A stretch of DNA of 6,229 nucleotides from assembly GCA_937124525.1 (NCBI GenBank), contig CAKZLA010000093.1, positions 1 through 6,229 on the forward strand, read 5' to 3'. Origin of the DNA: an uncultured Desulfobacterium sp. (lineage in GTDB: Bacteria; Desulfobacterota; Desulfobacteria; Desulfobacterales; Desulfobacteraceae). The translations under genes were made by a program, and so were the position numbers. Below, piece after piece: positions 1 through 6,099 of this stretch (position 1 is the stretch's first letter; each line of letters begins with the position of its first letter). The notes below the pieces were generated by a model. It had not been told where the DNA came from, did not search any database, and was given only the letters and a program-made list of their open reading frames with translations.

Positions 1-54
1 GAATATTGCCTCAGTAATATGCAACAGATAATCACCATCGGTTCTTTCAGACAT
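1..54 (-). CDS. hepT: HEPN-domain toxin (HepT/DUF86-like), N-terminal fragment cut by window edge
   Basis: Only the first 18 codons are in the window, reading MSERTDGDYLLHITEAIF. The short charged start followed by D-Y-L-L-x-x-I-x-E-A-I is the usual opening of HepT/DUF86 HEPN proteins. The start ATG (54-52) overlaps the stop of the upstream nucleotidyltransferase gene by 8 bases (ATGTCTGA), which implies translational coupling. In characterised pairs the HEPN protein is an RNase toxin with an R-x4-H-x-Y active site, and the partner MNT enzyme neutralises it by AMPylating the Tyr. The active site lies outside the window, so activity cannot be judged. The identification rests on the short N-terminus plus the gene context. 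Confidence 0.65.
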   Translation of the reverse strand, partial: MSERTDGDYLLHITEAIF

Positions 55-346
55 AAATCACACTTTTTTTAATATCTTCGGCAATTCTTTTAACCGTAAT
101 TCCCTTTATGCCTTCAGGGGTTAAAACATCCGTTTTTATACCCAATACTTTTTCCAGATATTCTGTAAATTCGATAAATTTGAGACCTATGGGTTTTTCA
201 AATTCGGCGATAATGTCAATATCACTATTTTTTGTTTGCTCATTTTTAGAATAAGAGCCAAACAATCCAATTCTTTTCACACCATACTCAGCCATAAGGT
301 ATGGATATTGCTGTTTTATTTTCTTAATAATTGTTTCTTTATCCAT
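47..346 (-). CDS. mntA: Minimal nucleotidyltransferase, MNT-type antitoxin
   Basis: This is a 99-aa protein of the DNA polymerase beta-like nucleotidyltransferase superfamily, full length for the minimal (MNT) class. The signature G30-S31-(x10)-D42-x-D44 is intact (GSYSKNEQTKNSDIDI), and D73 in KTDVLT fits the third metal-binding carboxylate. In studied MntA-HepT pairs this enzyme transfers AMP from ATP to a tyrosine of the HEPN toxin and so silences it. The next gene downstream is indeed a HEPN-like start, overlapping by 8 bases. The start is fixed: an in-frame TAG lies directly upstream of the ATG at 346-344. A strong promoter sits close by (362-390). It would give a leader of only about 9 bases and would leave the GGAGA (361-357) outside the mRNA. 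The gene is AT-rich compared with the SMC-like operon. The family call is firm; the antitoxin role is inferred from its neighbour. Confidence 0.88.
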   Translation of the reverse strand: MDKETIIKKIKQQYPYLMAEYGVKRIGLFGSYSKNEQTKNSDIDIIAEFEKPIGLKFIEFTEYLEKVLGIKTDVLTPEGIKGITVKRIAEDIKKSVIYV

Positions 347-361
347 CTACATTCATTCTCC

Positions 362-390
362 ATTATAGTTTATGCTGGGCTTGGTCTCAA
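362..390 (-). promoter_or_regulatory. Sigma70-type promoter of the MNT-HEPN operon
   Basis: On the minus strand TTGAGA (390-385, five of six consensus bases) is followed after exactly 17 bases by a perfect TATAAT (367-362). The predicted start of transcription is near 355, only about 9 bases before the ATG at 346. The leader would be very short, and the upstream GGAGA would lie outside the transcript. This is the best promoter match in the window, and it gives the toxin-antitoxin pair transcription independent of the SMC-like operon. Confidence 0.7.
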
Positions 391-399
391 CATGGACCA
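382..399. promoter_or_regulatory. Inverted repeat overlapping the -35 box, possible operator
   Basis: TGGTC (382-386) and GACCA (395-399) form a perfect 5-bp dyad separated by 8 bases. The dyad covers part of the -35 hexamer of the MNT promoter (385-390). Type II toxin-antitoxin operons are often repressed by their own products at such sites, so an operator role is plausible. It is inferred only from the position; a 5-bp dyad can arise by chance. Confidence 0.3.
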
Positions 400-439
400 C
401 TCTGGGAAAGGGTTAGGCTTGCCTTATGGGCGTTACTTA

Positions 440-487
440 ACCCAATCTATAAAAGTGGGATTGATCATAAGATCTGCCACTTTGGGT
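440..487. terminator. Extended imperfect hairpin, possible weak terminator
   Basis: ACCCAA (440-445) pairs with TTGGGT (482-487) and AGTGG (454-458) with CCACT (477-481). Inside these, GATC (463-466) pairs with GATC (471-474) around an ATAA loop. Alternatively AAAGTGG (452-458) pairs with CCACTTT (477-483). Read on the minus strand, the latter stem ends in CCACTTTTAT, a weak T-rich tail that could end transcription from the SMC-like operon before the MNT promoter. The GC core is short and the T tract is poor, so the terminator role is uncertain. It could equally be a mobile-element remnant. Confidence 0.3.
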
Positions 488-507
488 CAGAGTCAGGGTC
501 AGGGTCA
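484..507. repeat. Four tandem GGGTCA hexamers
   Basis: Four consecutive hexamers, GGGTCA GAGTCA GGGTCA GGGTCA, followed by a partial GG. The second unit differs by one base. The array starts inside the right arm of the hairpin at 440-487. It could be a slippage-prone microsatellite or a protein-binding array; nothing else in the window matches it. Confidence 0.7.
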
Positions 508-589
508 GGCTTACCAATTATGACGTGTAGCCCATGTTGTGTGCAAGCACATACAAGTCAGAAACTTCCAACAATCATACCCAAAAGTC

Positions 590-601
590 AAGGGTACCCT
601 T
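590..601. repeat. Perfect 12-bp palindrome AAGGGTACCCTT
   Basis: The 12 bases are exactly self-complementary and the symmetry does not extend further. It lies 36 bases past the end of the 88-aa ORF. It could be a binding site for a dimeric protein, but no promoter is visible beside it. Confidence 0.35.
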
Positions 602-636
602 CCCAGTATAAGACTGTTTAATCTTAAAAGATTTTA

Positions 637-903
637 TCATGATTTCATCTCATATTCCAACGAATTAAGAATGACCTCCTCCTGGACAAATTGTTTCAGT
701 ATTCGAAGCAGCTTTTTTTCAAGGGGCAAGTCACTATCCTGAATTAGAGACCAATCCCTGGCGATACTAAAAAGCAAATCACCAAGAATCTTTTTCTTTG
801 TTGATGTGTGAAAGAATTCCTTCAATCCTTTGATGACGTTTAAATCAATAATTGTAGCCTTAAAAACGAATATGCAATAAACAGCCCATAAAAACTTGAT
901 CAT
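637..903 (-). CDS. Hypothetical 88-aa protein downstream of the SMC-like gene
   Basis: I do not recognise this ORF. Its ATG (903-901) lies 14 bases after the stop of the SMC-like gene, and an in-frame TAA nine bases upstream of the ATG rules out a longer form. No good Shine-Dalgarno is visible; re-initiation after the upstream stop would be the likely route. Residues 1-18 are hydrophobic (MIKFLWAVYCIFVF) and could be a membrane anchor. Residues 20-88 look helical and charged, with heptad-like Leu and Ile spacing and an acidic C-terminus. The codons are much more AT-rich than in the ATPase gene. It may be a small accessory protein, or the stub of a gene lost where a JetD-like nuclease would sit in a Wadjet operon. 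The sequence shows no nuclease motif. Confidence 0.4.
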   Translation of the reverse strand: MIKFLWAVYCIFVFKATIIDLNVIKGLKEFFHTSTKKKILGDLLFSIARDWSLIQDSDLPLEKKLLRILKQFVQEEVILNSLEYEMKS

Positions 904-917
904 CGAGTATTATTGAA

Positions 918-3900
918 TCATTCTCGTTCCTCCACGTTCTGTTCAATGACTTCCAGGCAATTGAAGGGCTTGTCTCCCACCTGGAGGTGTTTGCCACTGT
1001 GGCGGATGGCCACCCGGTGCTGGAAAAGACCCAGAGATTCCCGGTCATTGATACCGGTGAAATAGATACACTGAATACCCATGGCCCGGGCTACCTTGAG
1101 CTGGGTGTCCAGAAAATCAGAACGGTTACACACCCCCAGGGGGTTATCGGCAATGAGAAAGGCAGGGATACGATCATCCCTCTTGTTCCGGCGTTTTTGG
1201 CGCATGGACGTGAGAAGAGAATAGAGAAGCACCGCCGTGGTCAGGGCCTCGCCCCCGGAACCCAGATCTTTGCCCACGGGCTCATAATTACGCCCGGTAT
1301 CATCACATTTAAGCAGGCGGATGCCAAACTCCTGTTTTGCCGAAGAGACCTTGAGCAGCCGATAAAGAAGCTCCATGCCCAGTGTATCCCCGGCTCTGGC
1401 AGTGACCTCCGGAATATAATTTTTCTGGATCAACTCATCCAGCCAGTTATCAATGGTTTTGCGATAGATCAGTGTGTGCCGGGTGAAATCCAGGCGGGCA
1501 CCAGCCTTTAAAATGGGCTTTCCCCCATAGACAAACACGTTGTCGGGCATGAGTTGTTTTGAAGCGGTCTGGAGTTTTTGATAAGAGACCCTGACATGCT
1601 GGAAGAGTTGGTCCACAAGGCTTTCCACAAACTGGGCCGACCGGGACAGATCGCTTTCTATGTTGGCGGCAATGTGGCTGCATTTTTCCATGAGTTCACT
1701 GCTCTGGGTTCCCATACTTTCCGCATCGTGCCGGGAAAGCTCATCCACAATGGCTGGCAATTGCTTCTTTAACGTTTCATCCCTGAGTTCCCCCTGGAGC
1801 CGGTCAAAGGCATTCCCCATATTTTTCCGGCTGTTTTCCATAAGGGCTTCCATTTTCTTCCGGGAATTCAGGATCACTTCCATCTGTTTTTTGAATTTCA
1901 CCGCATTGTTTACCCGGTTTTCCCCTTCCACCCGGACCAGCTCCAGCCAGTTCCCCCGGGGGGAGAGACTATCCCAGCAGGGCACCTGCCCCGTCAACAT
2001 GGCCAGGGAAAGCTTGAGTTCATTCACCCATCGGCGATTTTTATCCAGATCCGCTGCCTGGAGTGCCCCATATTTTTTAAGCTCATTGAATTTTTCTTCC
2101 TGGGCTTCGGCCACCTTGCCATAGTGAAGCATCAGCCCTTCCAAATCAGTATTTTTGAGATCTTCCAGGTCAATGTCTCCATGGATGCCCTGGCGGGACA
2201 ACGTTTTCAATTTTTCCCCGCAGCGGGCAAGATCCCGGTTCCGGCCTTCCAACTGCACTTTCTGCCCAGCCAGCTGCTCTTTAAGATCCGCCACAATAAC
2301 CGAAAGTGCTGCCATGCGTTCATCTCGCTCCCGGCTGCTTTTTCCGGCCCATTTTTCAGCTATCCCTTCATCAAAAATATTTTTACTGCGATATCGATGC
2401 AAATCGTTTGTAATCTTCTGGAGCCTCTCCCTCACCCGCTGCAGCTCATCCCTCAATCCATCTATCCCCAGCTCACTGGCAATGCGGATGGCATTGCTCT
2501 GGGCTTGTTCATGCTGCTTTCTAAGGGTGGTAAGGTCCATGGACAAGGCCTGTTGAGTCTGTTCTTCATTGAGAACTATCCCCTCTGAGACCGGGATGTC
2601 ATCGGCTCGATCCTCCAGGTTTTTCAACTCCGCCCTCTTCTGGGCCATGGCGCTGTGAATAAGGGTGAGGGTATCACCAGTTTCTTTTTCCTTGTCCCTA
2701 ATCTGGGCGGCAACATGGTTCATCTCCACCCTTTGGATCTCTTTTTGGGAAAGGTCTTTTTTCCAGCCACCCATGTCCCCATACTGGGCAAGCCAAGTCT
2801 TCACAAGTTTTACCACCTGTTCCAACCGGGCCAGGGTCCGGGTTTCCGTATGCAAAATATCTTCCAGCTCTTTTTTTCTGACTCCGTTGGTCTCCCCTTC
2901 CTTTTCCACTGCCTGGATCTTAGATGCAATGGCAAGTAGGGATTCCCCGGCAACTGCCACATTCCGGGACAACAGTTCCACCGCAGCCATGTCAGGATAT
3001 TTTTCCCGGTAGCCATTGAGGCTGCGCTGGGTTTTTTCCATGGATTCAATCCTGGACAAACGCTGGGACAGCTCTTTTTCAAGTTTTTCCTGTTTCCCGG
3101 CAAAAAACTTTTTTTGATCCTCCAGATAGCTTTTGCTGTACACAATGGGGTCCTGGGGTGAGATCACCGGAAACTCAATGCCCTGCCGGTCCATATCCCG
3201 GGGAGTGGATATCACCACGGGCTTGTAAAGCCAAGGGGGCACAGGAATATTTTGCACTTTCTCAATCACCCCATGGGTGGCAGCCATGATACCGCTGAAC
3301 CGTCCTGGATCACCCTCCACCACCCGGGCGATCTCTTCCGGGGTTTTATCAAGCCCGGACAGATAATCCAGAAAGGGCTTTACCTCAGCCGGGGAGAGTC
3401 CCTCTGATGTGTAATGGGCAATGAGTTTTGCCACCTGGTCATCCACCACCAGGGAGTTCATGTTTTCCAAACGCTTTAATTCGTTTTTAACTTCCAGAAT
3501 TTGTTCTTGAAAGGCGTGTGTACCCGTGCGGGTCCGGGCCATGGATTCCCCAAGGCGTGTGGCAAGCTCCGCCCTTGTGGGCTCGAAGGTTGCAACACCT
3601 GCGATGCGTATAAGGTGGGCATCTCCAAGCAGAAGTGTTCTTTGGCCCCTTTCATCGGCCATGGATTTTTCAGCCAGTTTCAGGATTTCCTCTTCCTGGA
3701 TCTGGGATCGATGCAATTGACTTGAGCGCTCCTGGGTCTTTTTTTGCAAATTTCCAAGGTCCCGGAGTTGGGTGGTGGTCTGCTCCAAGGTTTTTTCACA
3801 ATCATGGACCTCTTTCCCCAGCCTTGTCAGGCTCTGTCCAGGGGCTTCCCCGGGGGCAAGACCTAAATTTTCCCGGGCCATGACAGCACCCTTAATCTGG

Positions 3901-5297
3901 GTCGTAAGACGGACAATATCACCATTCAAGGTCGATATCTCCCTGTCCTGCTCCAGGAGTTGTTCTTTCAGAGAATTATGCTTTTCCTGGGTGGCCTGTA
4001 TCTCTTTTTCCATGGCCGTAACGGCAGAAATGGATTCCATCTGCTGGCTGTTTAACCTGGTATGGTACTGGGCCGCCCGGAGATCCACCTGCCGCTGTGC
4101 CGGTTCCAGGTCAGAGGTCCGATGGGCCAGAATTTTATCTTTGGATTCCACCTCGGCTTTGAACTGTCTCTGGGAAGCCATATAGTCTGCAGCCTTAAGA
4201 GCCACACCTTCATTTTGGAATTCCTCCAGTTTTTTATCCGCTTCCCGGATCAACCCTTTGAGCTTATGGCTTTCCCGGCTGTGGCCGACCTCTTCCACCT
4301 TCACCTGATTGGCCTGGGCAGTGTCCCGGGCACGAATTGTCTCTTTTTGTTGATCCCGATTATTTTTCACTGCAGCATCCGCCACTTCAAGGGCCATGTC
4401 GGCCTCTTTCCTGGCAGAGTTCAGCAAATGAGCAGCTTCTCCAAGCTGTAACCTGCAATTTTCCATGTCCTTGTGGGCCCTACGCCACTCCCGGCCCATA
4501 TCGTGGAAATCCTCCATGTTCTTCTTAAGAGATAACACCGCATCCAGTTGTTTTTTCTTTTCAGGACGATTTTTCATTTTGGAAATGGTCTGGGCCGTGT
4601 TTTTCCTGATGTCCATGGCAGCATCAAGGTCCGACACACACCCCAGAAAAAAACTGAGAAAATCTGCCTCACTTTTAAATTTAAACGAATCCTTGATCCC
4701 CCCTTCACTGCGGGAAAAATCCACCTGACGGTTCACCAGCCAGGGATCAAGCCCCAGGGATTCAAGTTTTTCCTCCCATTCTTTTTGACTGGCAGTCTGG
4801 TGGACCTTACCGCTTAAAAACTCTTTCACCGCAGTGTGGGGATGATTGGCGTTGGAAAGAGCCTCCCATTGCACACGAAGACTGTTAAACAATTCCCACT
4901 CGCCTATGAAATAGCTTCGCTCGATGTGATCCGGGGTGGTTTTCTTTCGGTGGAGAAGTTGCCCCAGCACCAGACGTTCCTGGGGTTGAGACTCAAAAAG
5001 GGTGGGGTCCAGATCCATGGAGAGCTCCAGCATCACCAGGGCAGGTCGGTCAGGTACCAGGTATTGCTCCAGTGTTTTGTCACCATTGGACTGGAGATAT
5101 TGCACAAAACGACGGCGATCAGGAACGAACACACTGAACAAAAAAGAGAGCAAGGTGGTCTTGCAGGAGCCGTTGGCAGCCACAATGATGCCATGCTCTG
5201 CCTGCTTGTTTTCTTTACAAATGGGGAAATAACCGTTTCTGAGAATATTTTCCCCGGCCACAAGATCACTGACAAAAAATCGACTAAGCTTATACAT
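918..5297 (-). CDS. SMC/MukB/JetC-like coiled-coil ATPase with atypical Walker motifs
   Basis: This is a 1459-aa protein of SMC/MukB architecture, close to MukB in length. The N-terminal head (about 1-210) holds a Walker A at 40-48, AANGSCKTT, with Ala40 and Cys45 at the usual Gly positions and K46-T47 intact. Long Lys/Glu/Gln-rich coiled coils (about 230-600 and 722-1230) flank a compact hinge-like region (about 610-722, Pro- and Gly-richer, e.g. VQNIPVPPWLYKPVVIS). The C-terminal head has an ABC signature GSGGE (1346-1350) and a Walker B AFLIADNPLG (1379-1388), with Asn1385 where the catalytic Glu normally stands. SMC proteins dimerise through the hinge and use ATP to trap or extrude DNA. 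Related JetC proteins sense plasmid DNA. I chose the ATG at 5297 because it overlaps the upstream stop by 8 bases (ATGTATAA) and has GAGGTG at 5307-5302. A start at 5402 would add 35 residues encoded inside the previous gene. SMC-like ATPase is firm; the subfamily is not. Confidence 0.9.
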   Translation of the reverse strand: MYKLSRFFVSDLVAGENILRNGYFPICKENKQAEHGIIVAANGSCKTTLLSFLFSVFVPDRRRFVQYLQSNGDKTLEQYLVPDRPALVMLELSMDLDPTLFESQPQERLVLGQLLHRKKTTPDHIERSYFIGEWELFNSLRVQWEALSNANHPHTAVKEFLSGKVHQTASQKEWEEKLESLGLDPWLVNRQVDFSRSEGGIKDSFKFKSEADFLSFFLGCVSDLDAAMDIRKNTAQTISKMKNRPEKKKQLDAVLSLKKNMEDFHDMGREWRRAHKDMENCRLQLGEAAHLLNSARKEADMALEVADAAVKNNRDQQKETIRARDTAQANQVKVEEVGHSRESHKLKGLIREADKKLEEFQNEGVALKAADYMASQRQFKAEVESKDKILAHRTSDLEPAQRQVDLRAAQYHTRLNSQQMESISAVTAMEKEIQATQEKHNSLKEQLLEQDREISTLNGDIVRLTTQIKGAVMARENLGLAPGEAPGQSLTRLGKEVHDCEKTLEQTTTQLRDLGNLQKKTQERSSQLHRSQIQEEEILKLAEKSMADERGQRTLLLGDAHLIRIAGVATFEPTRAELATRLGESMARTRTGTHAFQEQILEVKNELKRLENMNSLVVDDQVAKLIAHYTSEGLSPAEVKPFLDYLSGLDKTPEEIARVVEGDPGRFSGIMAATHGVIEKVQNIPVPPWLYKPVVISTPRDMDRQGIEFPVISPQDPIVYSKSYLEDQKKFFAGKQEKLEKELSQRLSRIESMEKTQRSLNGYREKYPDMAAVELLSRNVAVAGESLLAIASKIQAVEKEGETNGVRKKELEDILHTETRTLARLEQVVKLVKTWLAQYGDMGGWKKDLSQKEIQRVEMNHVAAQIRDKEKETGDTLTLIHSAMAQKRAELKNLEDRADDIPVSEGIVLNEEQTQQALSMDLTTLRKQHEQAQSNAIRIASELGIDGLRDELQRVRERLQKITNDLHRYRSKNIFDEGIAEKWAGKSSRERDERMAALSVIVADLKEQLAGQKVQLEGRNRDLARCGEKLKTLSRQGIHGDIDLEDLKNTDLEGLMLHYGKVAEAQEEKFNELKKYGALQAADLDKNRRWVNELKLSLAMLTGQVPCWDSLSPRGNWLELVRVEGENRVNNAVKFKKQMEVILNSRKKMEALMENSRKNMGNAFDRLQGELRDETLKKQLPAIVDELSRHDAESMGTQSSELMEKCSHIAANIESDLSRSAQFVESLVDQLFQHVRVSYQKLQTASKQLMPDNVFVYGGKPILKAGARLDFTRHTLIYRKTIDNWLDELIQKNYIPEVTARAGDTLGMELLYRLLKVSSAKQEFGIRLLKCDDTGRNYEPVGKDLGSGGEALTTAVLLYSLLTSMRQKRRNKRDDRIPAFLIADNPLGVCNRSDFLDTQLKVARAMGIQCIYFTGINDRESLGLFQHRVAIRHSGKHLQVGDKPFNCLEVIEQNVEERE

Positions 5298-6099
5298 GGG
5301 GCACCTCGGCTGGGGGGGATGAGGGGGATGGGGGAATTTCCGGGGAATCATCCCCAGGGAGAATGGACTTTTTTTTCTCTGCCACAAGCTCCCGAAAGGC
5401 ATGAAAGACGTACACCGATGCCGTGCGCATGGCGCTCTGGTAAGCGGGTGTGGGGCGGTACTCCATCTCTTCTTCCGCCTCTTCCTGGAATTCCAGAAGA
5501 TAACCTGTGTCCACCATGTGTTCCAGCACCCGTATAATTAACTCAAGCCAGCTATTGCCCCCCACGGCCCGTTTGCTGTCGGGATTTTCCTCGGGAAGTT
5601 CCCTGAGTCTCTGGGCTGCTGTTCTCACCTCCGGGTGGAGGATCTCATCCGCCGGGTCCATGCTCTCTTCTGCCTTGGCAAACACCCGAAGGATGTCAAT
5701 GACATCACCGGAAACGATGACCCCCAAATCCTCCACCGGGGCATCCAAGTCCGATTCTGTGGGAAAAAATGCAGTGGCCACGGCACAATGCACGCAGAGC
5801 AATTCCCCGGCTTTCAGGGGAGTTCTGCCAAGCATTTTGCCATAATCGGTGAGGGTGCTGGCAAAAAAACTGGCCCCATTCCGGGCAGATAGTCTAAGGG
5901 CCAGGGGTTCCACCTCCAAAAGTTGTAATTCCATGCCCCGGAGGTTTTCCATCACGGCCCGGTGAAAGGCATCCTCTGCCTGGAACCGCTGGAGCAGCTC
6001 CATGAGTTCTGTCTGATGGTCGCTGATAATTCGTTTGTTGCCGTTACTGTATGCCAGACTAAGATAGACAAGTCGGCTGATCTCGTAAATGTTTTCCAT
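5290..6099 (-). CDS. Probable small SMC-partner subunit (MukE/MksE/JetB-like)
   Basis: This 269-aa soluble protein is encoded directly before the SMC-like ATPase and overlaps it by 8 bases, so the two are probably translationally coupled and made together. There is no signal peptide or clear membrane segment. Residues 1-80 are helical. Residues 182-225 have a winged-helix-like pattern: a Leu/Ile-rich helix, then DTGYLLEF, an acidic loop (EEAEEEMEYR) and PTPAYQ. MukE, MksE and JetB are winged-helix proteins of about this size next to their ATPase and kleisin, and position and shape suggest that role. The tail (about 248-269) is Pro/Ser-rich (PEIPPSPSSPP) and probably disordered. The ATG at 6099 is preceded only by a weak AGAG. 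I do not recognise the sequence itself, so the partner role is an inference. A kleisin or an unrelated regulator would also be possible. Confidence 0.55.
   Translation of the reverse strand: MENIYEISRLVYLSLAYSNGNKRIISDHQTELMELLQRFQAEDAFHRAVMENLRGMELQLLEVEPLALRLSARNGASFFASTLTDYGKMLGRTPLKAGELLCVHCAVATAFFPTESDLDAPVEDLGVIVSGDVIDILRVFAKAEESMDPADEILHPEVRTAAQRLRELPEENPDSKRAVGGNSWLELIIRVLEHMVDTGYLLEFQEEAEEEMEYRPTPAYQSAMRTASVYVFHAFRELVAEKKKSILPGDDSPEIPPSPSSPPAEVPHV
5302..5307 (-). promoter_or_regulatory. Ribosome binding site that fixes the start of the SMC-like gene
   Basis: GAGGTG on the minus strand lies 4 bases before the ATG at 5297, inside the last codons of the upstream gene. Together with the 8-base start/stop overlap it selects this ATG over the in-frame one at 5402. 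Confidence 0.6.
5312..5345 (+). other. Potential G-quadruplex motif at the gene junction
   Basis: The plus strand carries four G runs: 5312-5318 (7), 5323-5327 (5), 5330-5334 (5) and 5342-5345 (4). The loops are 4, 2 and 7 bases. This meets the usual sequence rule for an intramolecular quadruplex. It lies in the template strand of the operon, over the codons for the Pro-rich tail of the 269-aa protein and just before the ATPase start. The repeated CCC Pro codons may be the simple cause. Confidence 0.4.

Larger units (their letters stand above)
347..636. other. Non-coding stretch between the SMC-like operon and the MNT-HEPN operon
   Basis: I see no convincing gene here. It contains the MNT promoter and dyad (362-399), an extended hairpin (440-487), a GGGTCA tandem repeat (484-507), a small near-palindrome TGTGCAAGCACA (540-551) and a perfect 12-bp palindrome AAGGGTACCCTT (590-601). 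Open frames on both strands are short and lack Shine-Dalgarno signals. One minus-strand frame (557-465) has no start codon and ends in PDPDPDSDPKW-type sequence, which could be a remnant of a decayed gene or simply the repeat read through. Confidence 0.6.

Noticed and set aside
484..507. GGGTCA array as a CRISPR
   Set aside because: The units are 6 bases and contiguous with no spacers, and no cas gene is present.
236..621. Overlapping plus-strand open frames across the MNT gene and intergenic region
   Set aside because: They share sequence with the MNT gene and the GGGTCA repeat, lack Shine-Dalgarno signals and give no recognisable protein.
987..1511. 174-aa plus-strand open frame opposite the ATPase C-terminus
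   Set aside because: It mirrors the well-supported signature and Walker B region on the other strand, with no independent motif or ribosome site.
5298..5402. Longer N-terminus of the ATPase starting at 5402
   Set aside because: The 35 extra residues are Pro/Phe/Lys-rich and encoded within the upstream gene in another frame. The ATG at 5297 has a Shine-Dalgarno, fits the 8-base overlap and begins a typical head-domain sequence.
4836..5537. 233-aa plus-strand open frame
   Set aside because: It lies antisense to the ATPase and the 269-aa gene, has low-complexity sequence and no domain. It is a shadow of GC-balanced codons.
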